Of a stretch of DNA of 64,000 nucleotides, positions 43,810 through 52,044 are shown piece by piece. Both the position numbers and the translations under genes were made by a program. A model generated the notes under the pieces. The model searched no databases. It was not told the origin of the DNA and worked only from the letters and a program-made list of their open reading frames with translations. This stretch comes from an uncultured Allorhizobium sp. (GTDB lineage Bacteria > Pseudomonadota > Alphaproteobacteria > Rhizobiales > Rhizobiaceae), in NCBI GenBank assembly GCA_958439205.1, contig OY288189.1:1379001-1443000 (forward strand), read 5' to 3'. The first letter of the stretch is position 1. Each line of letters begins with the position of its first letter.

Positions 43810-44111
43810 ACCCGGTCTTTGCCTTGATGCGACGGAAGGAGACGGTCGATTGTACCGTCGAGATCAACAACACCTTCGAGGCGCTCGGTGCGCATTTGAG
43901 GTTCGACAACGGGGTGGTCGTCCATCCGGGTGATGAAGTGCTCGTGCACGGCGCACCGGTCCAGATCCCTTATGGCTCCAGCCAGAATTTCCGCCGCAAG
44001 GCAACCATCACCCGGGCCGGCGCGCTGGAGCGGGCCTGGATCCGCGCCACAGGCGATCTGGATATGATGGAATTGTGCGAATTCAGCTTCACGGAGAGGG
44101 CACTGTCATGA
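43806..44111 (+). CDS. Small conserved protein between puhC and acsF
   Basis: Soluble-looking protein of 101 residues, without membrane segment or signal peptide. It has ETVDCTVEINNTFEALGAHLRFDNGV, a PGDEVLVHGAPV turn and an acidic C-terminal half. It starts at an ATG (GGGAGGAGAAAGCC before it) overlapping puhC, and ends overlapping acsF by four bases, so it is made together with them. Alphaproteobacterial clusters often hold a short unnamed gene here. A role in reaction-centre assembly or with the cyclase is suggested only by position. Confidence 0.7.
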   Translation: MNPVFALMRRKETVDCTVEINNTFEALGAHLRFDNGVVVHPGDEVLVHGAPVQIPYGSSQNFRRKATITRAGALERAWIRATGDLDMMELCEFSFTERALS

Positions 44112-45217
44112 ACAACCATGTTTCGCCAAGCGATCTTTCCGATCACGAGCCGACCGTCGAAGAGCGCATGGCCGGGGTCAGCGATACGACCCGCAGCGCG
44201 CTCGTCTCCACGATGCTGACACCCCGCTTCTACACCACCGATTTCGAAGAGATGGACAAGATCAATGTCGAGCCGGTGCGTGCCGAATGGGACGTCTTGA
44301 TCGCCCAGATGAAGAGCGATCCGAACCGTGGTCACTTCAAGCGCAACGAGCAGTGGGACGATATCGACATCGACGGCCTGCCGGACGATCTGCGCGAGGA
44401 ATTCATCGACTTCCTCGTCTCGTCGCTCACCTCCGAATTCTCGGGCTGCGTGCTCTACAAGGAGATGAAGCGGCGCGGCAAGAACCAGGAGATCTGCGAG
44501 CTCTTCGGCTATATGAGCCGTGACGAGTCCCGCCATGCCGGTTTCATCAACGATGCGCTGAAGGAATTCGGCATCGGCGTGAACATGGGCTTCCTGGCGA
44601 AGGCCAAGAAATACACCTTCTTCAAGCCGAAGTTCATCTACTACGCGACCTATCTGTCCGAGAAGATCGGCTATGCCCGCTACATCACCATCTTCCGGCA
44701 TCTCGAAAAGCATCCGGACAAGCGCTTCCACCCGATCTTCAAGTGGTTCCGCGAATGGTGCAATGACGAGTTCTCCCATGGCGAGGCCTTCTCGCTGATC
44801 ATCCGCTCCGACAAGCGGCTGATGGAGGGGATGAACAAGTACTGGATCAAGTTCTTCCTGCTCGCCGTCTTCGCGACCATGTATGTGCGCGATCACATGC
44901 GGCCGGCCTTCCACAAGGGTCTCGGCGTCGACATCGACGACTACGACATGAAGGTCTTCCGGCTGACGAGCGAGATCTCGCGCCAGTGCTTTCCGCTCGT
45001 GCTCGATCTCGACAACCCGGCCCTGCATGAAGGCTTCCGCCGGATGGAGCGGATCAATCGCAAGGTGATGGCAGCCAACGAAAAGGGTGGCCTGTCGGGC
45101 AAGATCGCCAAGGGCTTCTGGTCGGCAGCGGCAGCGGTCAATTTTATCAGGATGTATGTCATTCCGACGAAGTCGAACGCCATACCTGCCACGTCCCGCC
45201 TTCAGCCGGTCTGGTAA
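44108..45217 (+). CDS. acsF: Oxygen-dependent Mg-protoporphyrin IX monomethyl ester cyclase
   Basis: Di-iron protein of 369 residues that forms ring E of bacteriochlorophyll with oxygen. Carboxylate-bridged di-iron ligands are seen in LTSEFSGCVLYKEM (near residue 112), GYMSRDESRHAGFINDALKEFG (ExxH near 140) and the FKWFREWCNDEFSHGEAFSL region (near 215-230). TPRFYTTDFEEMD near residue 38 is typical of the start. It overlaps the small puh-operon gene by four bases. The anaerobic cyclase BchE is not in the window, so ring closure here probably needs oxygen. Confidence 0.95.
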   Translation: MNNHVSPSDLSDHEPTVEERMAGVSDTTRSALVSTMLTPRFYTTDFEEMDKINVEPVRAEWDVLIAQMKSDPNRGHFKRNEQWDDIDIDGLPDDLREEFIDFLVSSLTSEFSGCVLYKEMKRRGKNQEICELFGYMSRDESRHAGFINDALKEFGIGVNMGFLAKAKKYTFFKPKFIYYATYLSEKIGYARYITIFRHLEKHPDKRFHPIFKWFREWCNDEFSHGEAFSLIIRSDKRLMEGMNKYWIKFFLLAVFATMYVRDHMRPAFHKGLGVDIDDYDMKVFRLTSEISRQCFPLVLDLDNPALHEGFRRMERINRKVMAANEKGGLSGKIAKGFWSAAAAVNFIRMYVIPTKSNAIPATSRLQPVW

Positions 45218-45227
45218 GGAGATTGCC

Positions 45228-46127
45228 ATGACCTTCACGCACCCGCTCGCTGTCGTTCTGGTCGCCATCTCCGTATGGTGGCTTTCGACCGGGCTGGTGC
45301 TGGCCATGGTCAACCGTTCCGACGGCCCGCGGGGCAGGGGCCTTGTTCTGATGGGTCTGATGACCATTGTCGGAGCATTCGGCTTTGTCTTGATGCTCTA
45401 CGGCGCCCGCGAGCCGACGGTGCTTGGATCCTATGCCGGTTTCTTTGGTGCCTTGCTCGTCTGGGCCTGGCACGAAGCTGCCTTCCTGACAGGGATCCTG
45501 ACAGGTCGGCGCACGGGTGAATGCCCTCCCGGCCTCACCGGCTTTCGCCGTTTCAGGGCTGCCTGGGAGGCGGTGAGTGATCATGAGATCGCCATTCTTG
45601 TCACCGCAGTCGCGCTTTGGCTGTCGCTTCAAGGATCGGTCAATCTCTTCGGGCTTGCCGCCTTCGGACTGCTCTGGGGCATGCGGATCTCGGCCAAGCT
45701 CGTCATTTTCCTAGGCGCGCCACATGCCGTCAGCGAGTTGATGCCGAAAGGTATCCGGCACCTGAAGAGCTACTTCAAGACAGACCGGATGACGCCGCTG
45801 TTTCCGGTCTTCCTGGCGATCGCTGCAGGCCTGTTCGCCGTCCTCGTCGTGGGGGCAAACCGCGCGACCCAGGCGCATTCCGTCGTCGGCCACACGCTGC
45901 TGGCGACCTTCATGGCACTTGCCATCATCGAACACCTTGTTCTCGTGCTTCCCGTTTCCGACACGGCGCTGTGGCGCTGGGCGATGGCAAGGCAGGAACG
46001 GGCAAACCTCGTCATTCGCCCTTCGGCGGACGGCGTTTCCGCACTCAAGGAGGCTGGGCCTGTGTCTGTGCCGCACCCCTCCTGGACAGCAATTGGACAA
46101 GACACGATCGGGAAGAGGAAAGACTGA
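45228..46127 (+). CDS. puhE: Photosynthetic complex assembly protein PuhE
   Basis: Membrane protein of 299 residues with about seven hydrophobic segments. [31 protein letters not shown] and [35 protein letters not shown] are characteristic. In Rhodobacter PuhE affects bacteriochlorophyll synthesis and reaction-centre assembly. It follows acsF by 10 bases (AAGGAG before the ATG) and its stop shares a base with the hemA start (TGATG). Confidence 0.88.
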   Translation: MTFTHPLAVVLVAISVWWLSTGLVLAMVNRSDGPRGRGLVLMGLMTIVGAFGFVLMLYGAREPTVLGSYAGFFGALLVWAWHEAAFLTGILTGRRTGECPPGLTGFRRFRAAWEAVSDHEIAILVTAVALWLSLQGSVNLFGLAAFGLLWGMRISAKLVIFLGAPHAVSELMPKGIRHLKSYFKTDRMTPLFPVFLAIAAGLFAVLVVGANRATQAHSVVGHTLLATFMALAIIEHLVLVLPVSDTALWRWAMARQERANLVIRPSADGVSALKEAGPVSVPHPSWTAIGQDTIGKRKD

Positions 46128-47344
46128 TGACTGTTTTCCAGCACATGGAAGAGGCGCTCGCCGGCCTGCACACTGCCGGCAATTACCGCGTATTCGCGGA
46201 TCTGGAGCGTCAGTGCTCGGCCTTTCCGAAAGCCGCGTTTCACAATGGTGACGGAACGGCCCGCGAGGTCACCGTCTGGTGCTCGAACGATTATCTCGGC
46301 ATGGGCCAGAACCCGCTCGTGACTGAACGAATGATCGAGGTTGTGCGCAAGTGCGGCGCAGGTGCCGGCGGCACGCGCAACATCTCCGGTACCAACCACT
46401 ATCACGTCCTGCTCGAGCACGAGCTTGCAGACCTGCATGGCAAGGAAGGCGCGCTGATCTTCACATCGGGTTACGTGTCCAACTGGGCAGCGCTCGGAAC
46501 GCTTCTCTCGAAGATCCCCGGCATCATCTGCTATTCGGATTCACTCAATCATGCCTCGATGATCGAAGGCATCCGTCATTCCCGCTGCGTCAAGCGACAG
46601 TTCCGCCACAATGACTACAAACATCTGCGCGAGCTGATGGCGGCCGACGACCCGGCAGCGCCCAAGCTGGTCGCGTTTGAGAGCGTTTATTCGATGGATG
46701 GCGACATCTCGCCGATCAAGGAGATCTGCGATGTCGCCGACCAGTTCGGCGCGATCACCTATCTCGACGAAGTGCATGCAGTTGGCATGTACGGGCCGCG
46801 CGGTGGCGGTGTCGCCGAGCGCGAAGGTTTGATGGACCGTCTGACGGTCATCGAGGGTACGCTCGGCAAGGCTTTCGGCGTCATGGGCGGTTACATCACC
46901 GGTCCGGCCGTGCTCGTCGACTTTGTCCGCTCGTTTGCCTCTGGCTTCATCTTCACGACCGCGATCCCGCCGGCGCTTGCCGCGGGTGCCACTGCGTCGA
47001 TCCGTCATCTGAAGGAAAGCAGCTTCGAGCGCCACCTGCATCAGGCGACCGTTGCCAAGGTGCGGCGGGCGCTCGACGTCCGCGGAATTCCGCATATGCA
47101 CAATCCCAGCCACATCGTGCCGGTCATGGTCGGCAATGCTGCGAAGTGCAAATGGATCTCGGACGTATTGCTCGACGATTTCGGCATCTACGTGCAGCCG
47201 ATCAACTATCCGACGGTCGCCGTCGGCAAGGAACGTCTGAGGATCACGCCAACCCCGCTGCACAGCGATGCCGACATCGACCATCTGGCCGAGGCGCTCT
47301 GTTCGCTATGGTCGAAATGCGCGCTGGCGCGGGCGGTTGCCTAA
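46127..47344 (+). CDS. hemA: 5-aminolevulinate synthase
   Basis: Pyridoxal-phosphate enzyme of 405 residues; joins glycine and succinyl-CoA to give 5-aminolevulinate, the first step of tetrapyrrole synthesis by the Shemin route used in alphaproteobacteria. The cofactor lysine is in [13 protein letters not shown] near residue 247; [25 protein letters not shown] and [16 protein letters not shown] are also seen. Clustering with puh genes is common and suggests a copy devoted to bacteriochlorophyll. Confidence 0.95.
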   Translation: MTVFQHMEEALAGLHTAGNYRVFADLERQCSAFPKAAFHNGDGTAREVTVWCSNDYLGMGQNPLVTERMIEVVRKCGAGAGGTRNISGTNHYHVLLEHELADLHGKEGALIFTSGYVSNWAALGTLLSKIPGIICYSDSLNHASMIEGIRHSRCVKRQFRHNDYKHLRELMAADDPAAPKLVAFESVYSMDGDISPIKEICDVADQFGAITYLDEVHAVGMYGPRGGGVAEREGLMDRLTVIEGTLGKAFGVMGGYITGPAVLVDFVRSFASGFIFTTAIPPALAAGATASIRHLKESSFERHLHQATVAKVRRALDVRGIPHMHNPSHIVPVMVGNAAKCKWISDVLLDDFGIYVQPINYPTVAVGKERLRITPTPLHSDADIDHLAEALCSLWSKCALARAVA

Positions 47345-47396
47345 ACGGGGTAAAACCCGTATCGGCAGGCCAAGGATCTCTGTGGAACCGGACAGG

Positions 47397-47930
47397 ATGA
47401 CCGAAAGCATTTACATCCCGGCGATTGCCGGTGACGGATCGCTTTTTCCGATCGAGAAGATGCAGGCGCATCTCGACGGGCAGTTGCATCTTGCCGTCTC
47501 GGTTTTCGTCTTTGACGGCGACCTGTTGCTGATCCAGAAGCGTGCCGCGAGCAAGTATCACTGCGCCGGCCTCTGGGCCAATACGTGCTGTACACATCCC
47601 CACTGGGACGAAACCGTTGAACACTGCGCCGAGCGCCGCCTCACCGAGGAGCTCGGCTTTACCCTGCCGCTGACCCGTCATCAGACCGTCGAATACGCGG
47701 CTGATGTTGGCGAGGGTTTGAAGGAGCACGAACGGGTCACCCTGTTCAGTGCACAGGTCGACAGCCAGACGCTTCAGGTCGAGCCCGTCGCCGACGAGGT
47801 GGATGAAGTGCGCTGGATTGCTCCCGGCGAACTGCTTCGAGAGGTGCGTGAGCGTCCTCAGGATTTCACGCCCTGGTTCCGCATTTATCTGCAACGCTTC
47901 CCAGGGCTCAGCTTCGCCGAAGCGGCCTGA
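47397..47930 (+). CDS. idi: Isopentenyl-diphosphate delta-isomerase (type I)
   Basis: Nudix-fold enzyme of 177 residues that interconverts isopentenyl and dimethylallyl diphosphate for carotenoid and tail synthesis. LLIQKRAASKYHCAGLWANTCCTHPHWDE holds the active-site Cys and metal-binding His residues, and AERRLTEELGFTLPL the Nudix-type Glu residues. ATG 47397 is chosen from homologue-like N-terminus length; an in-frame GTG at 47382 has a better AAGGA site and could add five residues. It is the last gene of the plus-strand operon. Confidence 0.92.
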   Translation: MTESIYIPAIAGDGSLFPIEKMQAHLDGQLHLAVSVFVFDGDLLLIQKRAASKYHCAGLWANTCCTHPHWDETVEHCAERRLTEELGFTLPLTRHQTVEYAADVGEGLKEHERVTLFSAQVDSQTLQVEPVADEVDEVRWIAPGELLREVRERPQDFTPWFRIYLQRFPGLSFAEAA

Positions 47931-47966
47931 TACAGACCTATCCCCTCATTCTCGTCATCTGAAACA

Positions 47967-48004
47967 AGTCCGCATCGGTAGCCTGGAGGTTACCGATGCG
48001 GACT
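47967..48004. other. Perfect long hairpin downstream of idi
   Basis: AGTCCGCATCGGTA (47967-47980) and TACCGATGCGGACT (47991-48004) form a 14-base-pair perfect stem with a ten-base loop, in the gap between the convergent idi and pufC genes. T-runs are poor on both strands, but the strength and position suggest it ends or protects the long puh-hemA-idi transcript. Confidence 0.6.
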
Positions 48005-48045
48005 GCGTTTGTGGTGAAGAGAAGCATCTGCAACAGGGAAAGAAG

Positions 48046-48075
48046 CGCAAAAAGAAAGGGAGCCCTAGAGCTCCC
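48046..48075 (-). terminator. Rho-independent terminator after pufC
   Basis: On the minus strand GGGAGC-TCTAGG-GCTCCC (48075 down to 48058) is followed by TTTCTTTTT, 30 bases beyond the pufC stop. It should end the crtEF-bchCXYZ-puf transcript. Confidence 0.7.
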
Positions 48076-48105
48076 CTTCCTCTTGCGGCCCGCCTTGGGA
48101 GGCCG

Positions 48106-49281
48106 TCAATCGCTGGCAGTCGGCGGGGACGATGGCGGCAGCAGGACGGCTGCCGTCTCGGACTTTGGTGCAGCGAGCGGCAGAGCGCTGCTCTGTTCGG
48201 CCGGTGCCATCCGCTGCGTCACGCCCGGCTGATAAGTGGTGAAGTCCGGTACTGTAATCGGGCCCTTCTTGGCGAGGGAGTCGACATAGTCCTGAAGCAT
48301 CGAGGTGCCATAGAGCGGCTTCTGCACGCCGGCATGGCAGGTGCCGCAGCCGACCTTGAAGACATCACCCTCGGGGCCCTTGCGGGTGTCCGGGAAGACG
48401 GGCGTCAGGCCGACCATGTAGTTGGCATTGACGTCGCGCACCATGCGGATCCCGTGCCATGCGGTCACGCGCTGGGGCGGGCTTTCGTCCCAGGCATTGA
48501 AGGCACGGCTGTTGTGGCAGGTCGTGCAGTTCACGCCGAGAGACTCGGACATGTGCATCATCAGCGACCAGGTGGCCTCCGTCTCCTTGGTGCCAGCCGG
48601 ATTGGTGCCGGTCGGCAGGGCGGTGTTGGAGTGCACGCGGATCGGCTTGGCATCCAGCAGATAGTCTTTCAGCACATTCTGCGGCAGCGAGGAGTTGCCG
48701 CCGAACTTGGCGACGACGTTCTGGCCCGCGCGGTTCTGGGTCATGCCGCCGGCCGGCTTGGGCTCCAGATCCTCGTACCAATAGTTGACCGGGATCGCCT
48801 GACCGCGGTGACAGGTGTAGCAGGTGGCGCCGACCTGGCCGACATGGCTCTGCCAGTCGACATTGATGGCCTGCGTCATCTGGATCATCCGGCGCGCGAC
48901 GACCTTCTGGTAAACTTCGTCGGAGGCGAGGTTTTCCGGGTTGTGGCAGTAGTTGCAGCCGGCTTCCGGCGCGATCCATTCTGTGATCGATGCCATGAAC
49001 TGGTTGAACTGGTCGTCGGAGAGATCGCCGAGGATCTGCACGTTTTCATATAGATCGCGTGCTTTGTCACCTGCGGGATCGGCTTCCCAAGGTGCTGGGG
49101 GCACGACGTTTGCCAGCTTCAGCGCCTCCTGGTTTTCGACGTCGCGGTGGACATACATGCCAGTGCCGCGAAAGCCGATCTGTTCGCTCTCGACAGGCGG
49201 TGCGTCCCAGCCGGCGCCGACGAAGCTTGCGATCGTCAGCAGTGAACCGGCGGAGACGGCGAAGGGGATCCAGAGTTTCAT
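48106..49281 (-). CDS. pufC: Reaction-centre tetraheme cytochrome c subunit
   Basis: Protein of 391 residues that re-reduces the special pair. Four heme motifs are visible: CNYCH near residue 109, CYTCH near 154, CTTCH near 252 and CGTCH near 312. The methionine ligands lie in helices before them. The N-terminus is a hydrophobic anchor (residues 4-26) without a lipobox cysteine, so it is probably held by an uncleaved helix rather than lipid. ATG 49281 has GAGGAGAACG before it; an ATG five codons upstream is less likely. Last gene of the puf operon, 11 bases after pufM. Confidence 0.94.
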   Translation of the reverse strand: MKLWIPFAVSAGSLLTIASFVGAGWDAPPVESEQIGFRGTGMYVHRDVENQEALKLANVVPPAPWEADPAGDKARDLYENVQILGDLSDDQFNQFMASITEWIAPEAGCNYCHNPENLASDEVYQKVVARRMIQMTQAINVDWQSHVGQVGATCYTCHRGQAIPVNYWYEDLEPKPAGGMTQNRAGQNVVAKFGGNSSLPQNVLKDYLLDAKPIRVHSNTALPTGTNPAGTKETEATWSLMMHMSESLGVNCTTCHNSRAFNAWDESPPQRVTAWHGIRMVRDVNANYMVGLTPVFPDTRKGPEGDVFKVGCGTCHAGVQKPLYGTSMLQDYVDSLAKKGPITVPDFTTYQPGVTQRMAPAEQSSALPLAAPKSETAAVLLPPSSPPTASD

Positions 49282-49292
49282 CGTCGTTCTCC

Positions 49293-50261
49293 TCAAAGCG
49301 CCGGGTCAACGACGCCGGGATAGCCCGGCAGCGGGGACACGATCCCGTGGTTGATGCCCCAGAGGTACCAGTTGTCGACGACCGTACCTGTCAGAAGGAT
49401 GCCGATGCCGCCGGTGATCGGGGTCAGAATGGCAAACCACCAGGCCCAGCGGTGGACGGATTCCATCGTGGCGTTGAAGCCCATGGTCCATCTCCAGAAG
49501 AGGGCTGCGCGTTCGGAGGCCGTACCGCGATCGGTGATCTGTTCGAGCTCGCGTTCACCGCCGTATTTGCCGACGGCGAGGATCGTTGCGCCATGCATGG
49601 CAAACAGCAGGACCGAGCCGTAGAGGAAGACGATCGAGAGGCAGTGGAAGGGATTGTAGTACAGATTGCCGTAACGGATCGAGAAAGCGGCCGTCCAGTC
49701 GAGATGCGGGAAGATGCCGAAGGGCACGGCTTCCGAGAAATTGCCCATCAGGAGCGGGCGGATGAAGCCGAGCACCAGGAAAAGCCAGATCGCAGCGGCA
49801 AATGCCCAGGCGACATGGGTGCCCATTTCCAGCTGGCGTGCCCGGCGATAGACGCGCACCCACCACAGAACGATCGATGTCGTCAGGAAGAAGCCTGCGA
49901 TCAGCCACCAGCCACCTTCCGCCAGTGGCGGCAGGACCTTGAGGCCGTATTTTGCCGGTGGCGGTTCAAGCCCCAGCCAGAAGAGCTGGCGAACGAACTG
50001 GATGGGGTCCCAGCCGACCGAGGCCAGCATGTTGAGGCCGATGATCTCGAAGGCGATGAAGCCGAAGACCAGCGAGAGCGTGCCGAGATAGCCGAGATAG
50101 ATCGGTCCGATCTGGGCGTTGCCGATCATGCCGAACAGCTGCACCAGCATTGGCTTGCCGGCGCGCGGGCTGTCTCCGGCGGGAAGGGGCATGCCCTCTT
50201 CCAGCGGACCGCTGACCTGGATCGGCGTAATGATGTTTTGATACTGCGCTAATAAGAACAT
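49293..50261 (-). CDS. pufM: Reaction-centre M subunit
   Basis: Integral membrane protein of 322 residues with five helices; with PufL it binds the bacteriochlorophylls, bacteriopheophytins, quinones and iron. [29 protein letters not shown] contains the bacteriochlorophyll His ligands, and [23 protein letters not shown] the iron-binding region. The C-terminal [15 protein letters not shown] is typical. It starts 13 bases after pufL; its N-terminus ([18 protein letters not shown]) is a little longer than in Rhodobacter. Confidence 0.96.
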   Translation of the reverse strand: MFLLAQYQNIITPIQVSGPLEEGMPLPAGDSPRAGKPMLVQLFGMIGNAQIGPIYLGYLGTLSLVFGFIAFEIIGLNMLASVGWDPIQFVRQLFWLGLEPPPAKYGLKVLPPLAEGGWWLIAGFFLTTSIVLWWVRVYRRARQLEMGTHVAWAFAAAIWLFLVLGFIRPLLMGNFSEAVPFGIFPHLDWTAAFSIRYGNLYYNPFHCLSIVFLYGSVLLFAMHGATILAVGKYGGERELEQITDRGTASERAALFWRWTMGFNATMESVHRWAWWFAILTPITGGIGILLTGTVVDNWYLWGINHGIVSPLPGYPGVVDPAL

Positions 50262-50274
50262 GGTCCGGTCCCCC

Positions 50275-51120
50275 TCAGTTCCAGATCGGCAGCGTCAGCC
50301 ACCAGTTCCACCATTGCGGCCAGCCCTGATTCCAGAACGGTCCGCTGATAACGATGCAGACGGCGCTCCAGAAGCCCGCGTTCAGCGCCAGGATCAGGCC
50401 GAGGCGGTGGATGCCCAGCGTGCCGATCGAGTAGCCAATGATGTCGCGGAAGAATGTGTCTTCGTATTCCGGCGTCTTCACCTCGGCCTGCTTGCCGGCC
50501 TCGGTGATCGATGCACCTGGATTGGCAGCCGACAGGATGAGGCCGCCATGCAGGGAGAGCGCCAGCGTCGTGGTGAAGAAGAATGTCACCGCGATCATAT
50601 GTGCCGGATTGTAGTGGAAATGCAGGTACTGGTAGCCGACGTTCGACACCCAATCCAGATGACTGAAGATACCGTAGGGAAAGCCATGACCCCAGGCGCC
50701 GAGCAGCAGCGGACGGAAGACGACGAGCGTCGCATAGGCGAAGATCGCGAAAGAGAATGCAAAGGGCACGTGGTAACCCATGCCGAGCTTGCGGCAGATT
50801 TCCACTTCTCGCAGTGCCCAGGAAATAAAGGCACCGAGCGCGCAGACGGTGACGATCTGCCAGAGACCGCCTTCCCTCAGCGGCGCAAGCGCCAGGCCGT
50901 AGGACAGGTCCGGTGGTGCAATCGAGATCTGCCAGATGTTCCATGTCGGGCCAAGCGCCGCGCCATAGATCAAGAGTGCCGTCCCGAGTGTGGCAAAGAA
51001 GGCCGTCGTGACGCCGAAGAAGCCCACATAAAACGGGCCCACCCAGAAATCGAAGAGATCGCCTCCGAGCAGCGTACCGCCTCGTACGCGATATTTGCGT
51101 TCAAAACTCAGCAGCGCCAT
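50275..51120 (-). CDS. pufL: Reaction-centre L subunit
   Basis: Integral membrane protein of 281 residues with five helices, partner of PufM. The opening [35 protein letters not shown] and the segment [28 protein letters not shown] (His ligands of the special pair and accessory pigment) are diagnostic. [22 protein letters not shown] supplies the iron-quinone site. It starts 99 bases after pufA, behind a strong hairpin. Confidence 0.97.
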   Translation of the reverse strand: MALLSFERKYRVRGGTLLGGDLFDFWVGPFYVGFFGVTTAFFATLGTALLIYGAALGPTWNIWQISIAPPDLSYGLALAPLREGGLWQIVTVCALGAFISWALREVEICRKLGMGYHVPFAFSFAIFAYATLVVFRPLLLGAWGHGFPYGIFSHLDWVSNVGYQYLHFHYNPAHMIAVTFFFTTTLALSLHGGLILSAANPGASITEAGKQAEVKTPEYEDTFFRDIIGYSIGTLGIHRLGLILALNAGFWSAVCIVISGPFWNQGWPQWWNWWLTLPIWN

Positions 51121-51174
51121 GTTCGTTTCCTCCAGAGGTGATCAGCCAGGCGGCGTTGTCGGGTCATGCGATTT

Positions 51175-51208
51175 GGCGGCGGGCGAGACCTAGGTCACGC
51201 CCGCTGCC
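51175..51208 (-). other. Intercistronic hairpin between pufA and pufL
   Basis: GGCGGCGGGCG (51175-51185) pairs with CGCCCGCTGCC (51198-51208) with one non-Watson-Crick pair. The loop itself contains the palindrome GACCTAGGTC. In Rhodobacter a hairpin at this place protects the pufBA mRNA so that antenna protein exceeds reaction centre; the same use is likely here. Confidence 0.7.
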
Positions 51209-51219
51209 GTCTTGGTCCT

Positions 51220-51417
51220 TCAGCCGATGAGCCGGAGATCCACGCCTTCAGAGAGGGAATGCTCCAGGGAACTGGTCGTGAGGGGCTTGCCCTCCAGCCA
51301 GTTGAAGCGTTCCGTGCTCAGCAGGATAAAGTGGATCAGGATCGCAAGCGTGAACAGGAATACAGACAGTGCAACCAGCGCTTTGCGCGGATCGAACATA
51401 AGCCAGACTCTCCACAT
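51220..51417 (-). CDS. pufA: LH1 antenna alpha polypeptide
   Basis: Small antenna protein of 65 residues. It opens [17 protein letters not shown], and the single helix ([19 protein letters not shown]) carries the bacteriochlorophyll-binding His in [17 protein letters not shown]. The C-terminal tail of some 20 residues is polar. It lies 12 bases after pufB. Confidence 0.94.
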   Translation of the reverse strand: MWRVWLMFDPRKALVALSVFLFTLAILIHFILLSTERFNWLEGKPLTTSSLEHSLSEGVDLRLIG

Positions 51418-51429
51418 ATCGCGTCCTCC

Positions 51430-51651
51430 TCAGGTCAACATCGGCAGAAGCGTGAGAGCCGTCTGGTTAATGCCCTCGAGAGAGCTGTAACCTTCTGGAC
51501 CCGGGATCCAGGGACGCCACATCCAGACCAAGATATGCGCGACGATGGCAATCGCCGTGAATATCATGAAGCCTTGGATGAAGAATCCATGGACCTCGCG
51601 CGCTTCGCTTTCGGTCAGACCCGAAAGCGAAACATTTGATGTTTCAGCCAT
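51430..51651 (-). CDS. pufB: LH1 antenna beta polypeptide
   Basis: Small antenna protein of 73 residues. [18 protein letters not shown] includes the membrane-surface His; the helix ends in [17 protein letters not shown], whose His binds bacteriochlorophyll. After the usual end (WRPWIPG) there are about 22 more residues ([20 protein letters not shown]), longer than many LH1 beta chains. The start ATG has AGGAGGTGAATTTG before it; an upstream in-frame start three codons earlier overlaps this site. Confidence 0.94.
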   Translation of the reverse strand: MAETSNVSLSGLTESEAREVHGFFIQGFMIFTAIAIVAHILVWMWRPWIPGPEGYSSLEGINQTALTLLPMLT

Positions 51652-51676
51652 CAAATTCACCTCCTAGTCTCGAACA

Positions 51677-51755
51677 CCGCGGCGCCCCCGCGGCGGGGTT
51701 TCGGCAGGGTCTTGAGGATCCTGCCGGGTTTCTGCCGGTGTCGAGAACACCGGCA
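51677..51755 (-). repeat. Three stacked hairpins in the pufB leader
   Basis: Three inverted repeats follow one another upstream of the pufB ribosome-binding site: CCGCGG/CCGCGG (51677-51693), GGCAGG/CCTGCC (51703-51725) and TGCCGGTGT/ACACCGGCA (51733-51755, nine-base-pair stem, five-base loop). None has a T-run on the minus strand. They fit RNA processing or stabilising structures at the 5' end of puf mRNA. Confidence 0.6.
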
Positions 51756-51766
51756 AACGGATCGGG

Positions 51767-52000
51767 TTACGCGTGGAAGGCGTAACCGGCAGCTGCGTAG
51801 GCCGAGGAGCGAGCCTCAGCGAAAATCGATTGGTCGGGGCGCTCGGCCGCGTCCTCGGCATGCCCGGCAAGCCTCGACGTCAAGGCGGCGCACAGGCACA
51901 GCGGATAAAGGAGCAGGTAGAGACGCCGCATGTTCTGGCGCTCGGACTGGCGGTCGCGATGTCGACGCAGGTCCTGATCGGATCGGGTTGCAGTGATCAT
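51767..52000 (-). CDS. Small single-helix protein between bchZ and pufB, PufQ-like
   Basis: Protein of 77 residues: a charged N-terminus (SDQDLRRHRDRQSERQNMRR), one hydrophobic segment (LYLLLYPLCLCAALTSRL, about 27-44) and a tail ending FAEARSSAYAAAGYAFHA. It starts at an ATG with a strong GGAGGTGAAG site; a longer frame upstream has none. PufQ of Rhodobacter has the same place (after bchZ, before pufB), the same length (about 75) and the same layout of polar start, single helix and Ala/Arg tail with a terminal aromatic. Direct sequence likeness is weak, so this is a positional proposal. Confidence 0.65.
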   Translation of the reverse strand: MITATRSDQDLRRHRDRQSERQNMRRLYLLLYPLCLCAALTSRLAGHAEDAAERPDQSIFAEARSSAYAAAGYAFHA

Positions 52001-52044
52001 GGCTTCACCTCCAGTTGTCCCGTTGATGGGTGTCGTTCCCTCGC

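Noticed and set aside
43970..45367. Minus-strand frame of 465 codons opposite acsF
   Set aside because: acsF is unambiguous; the antisense product has no recognisable domain.
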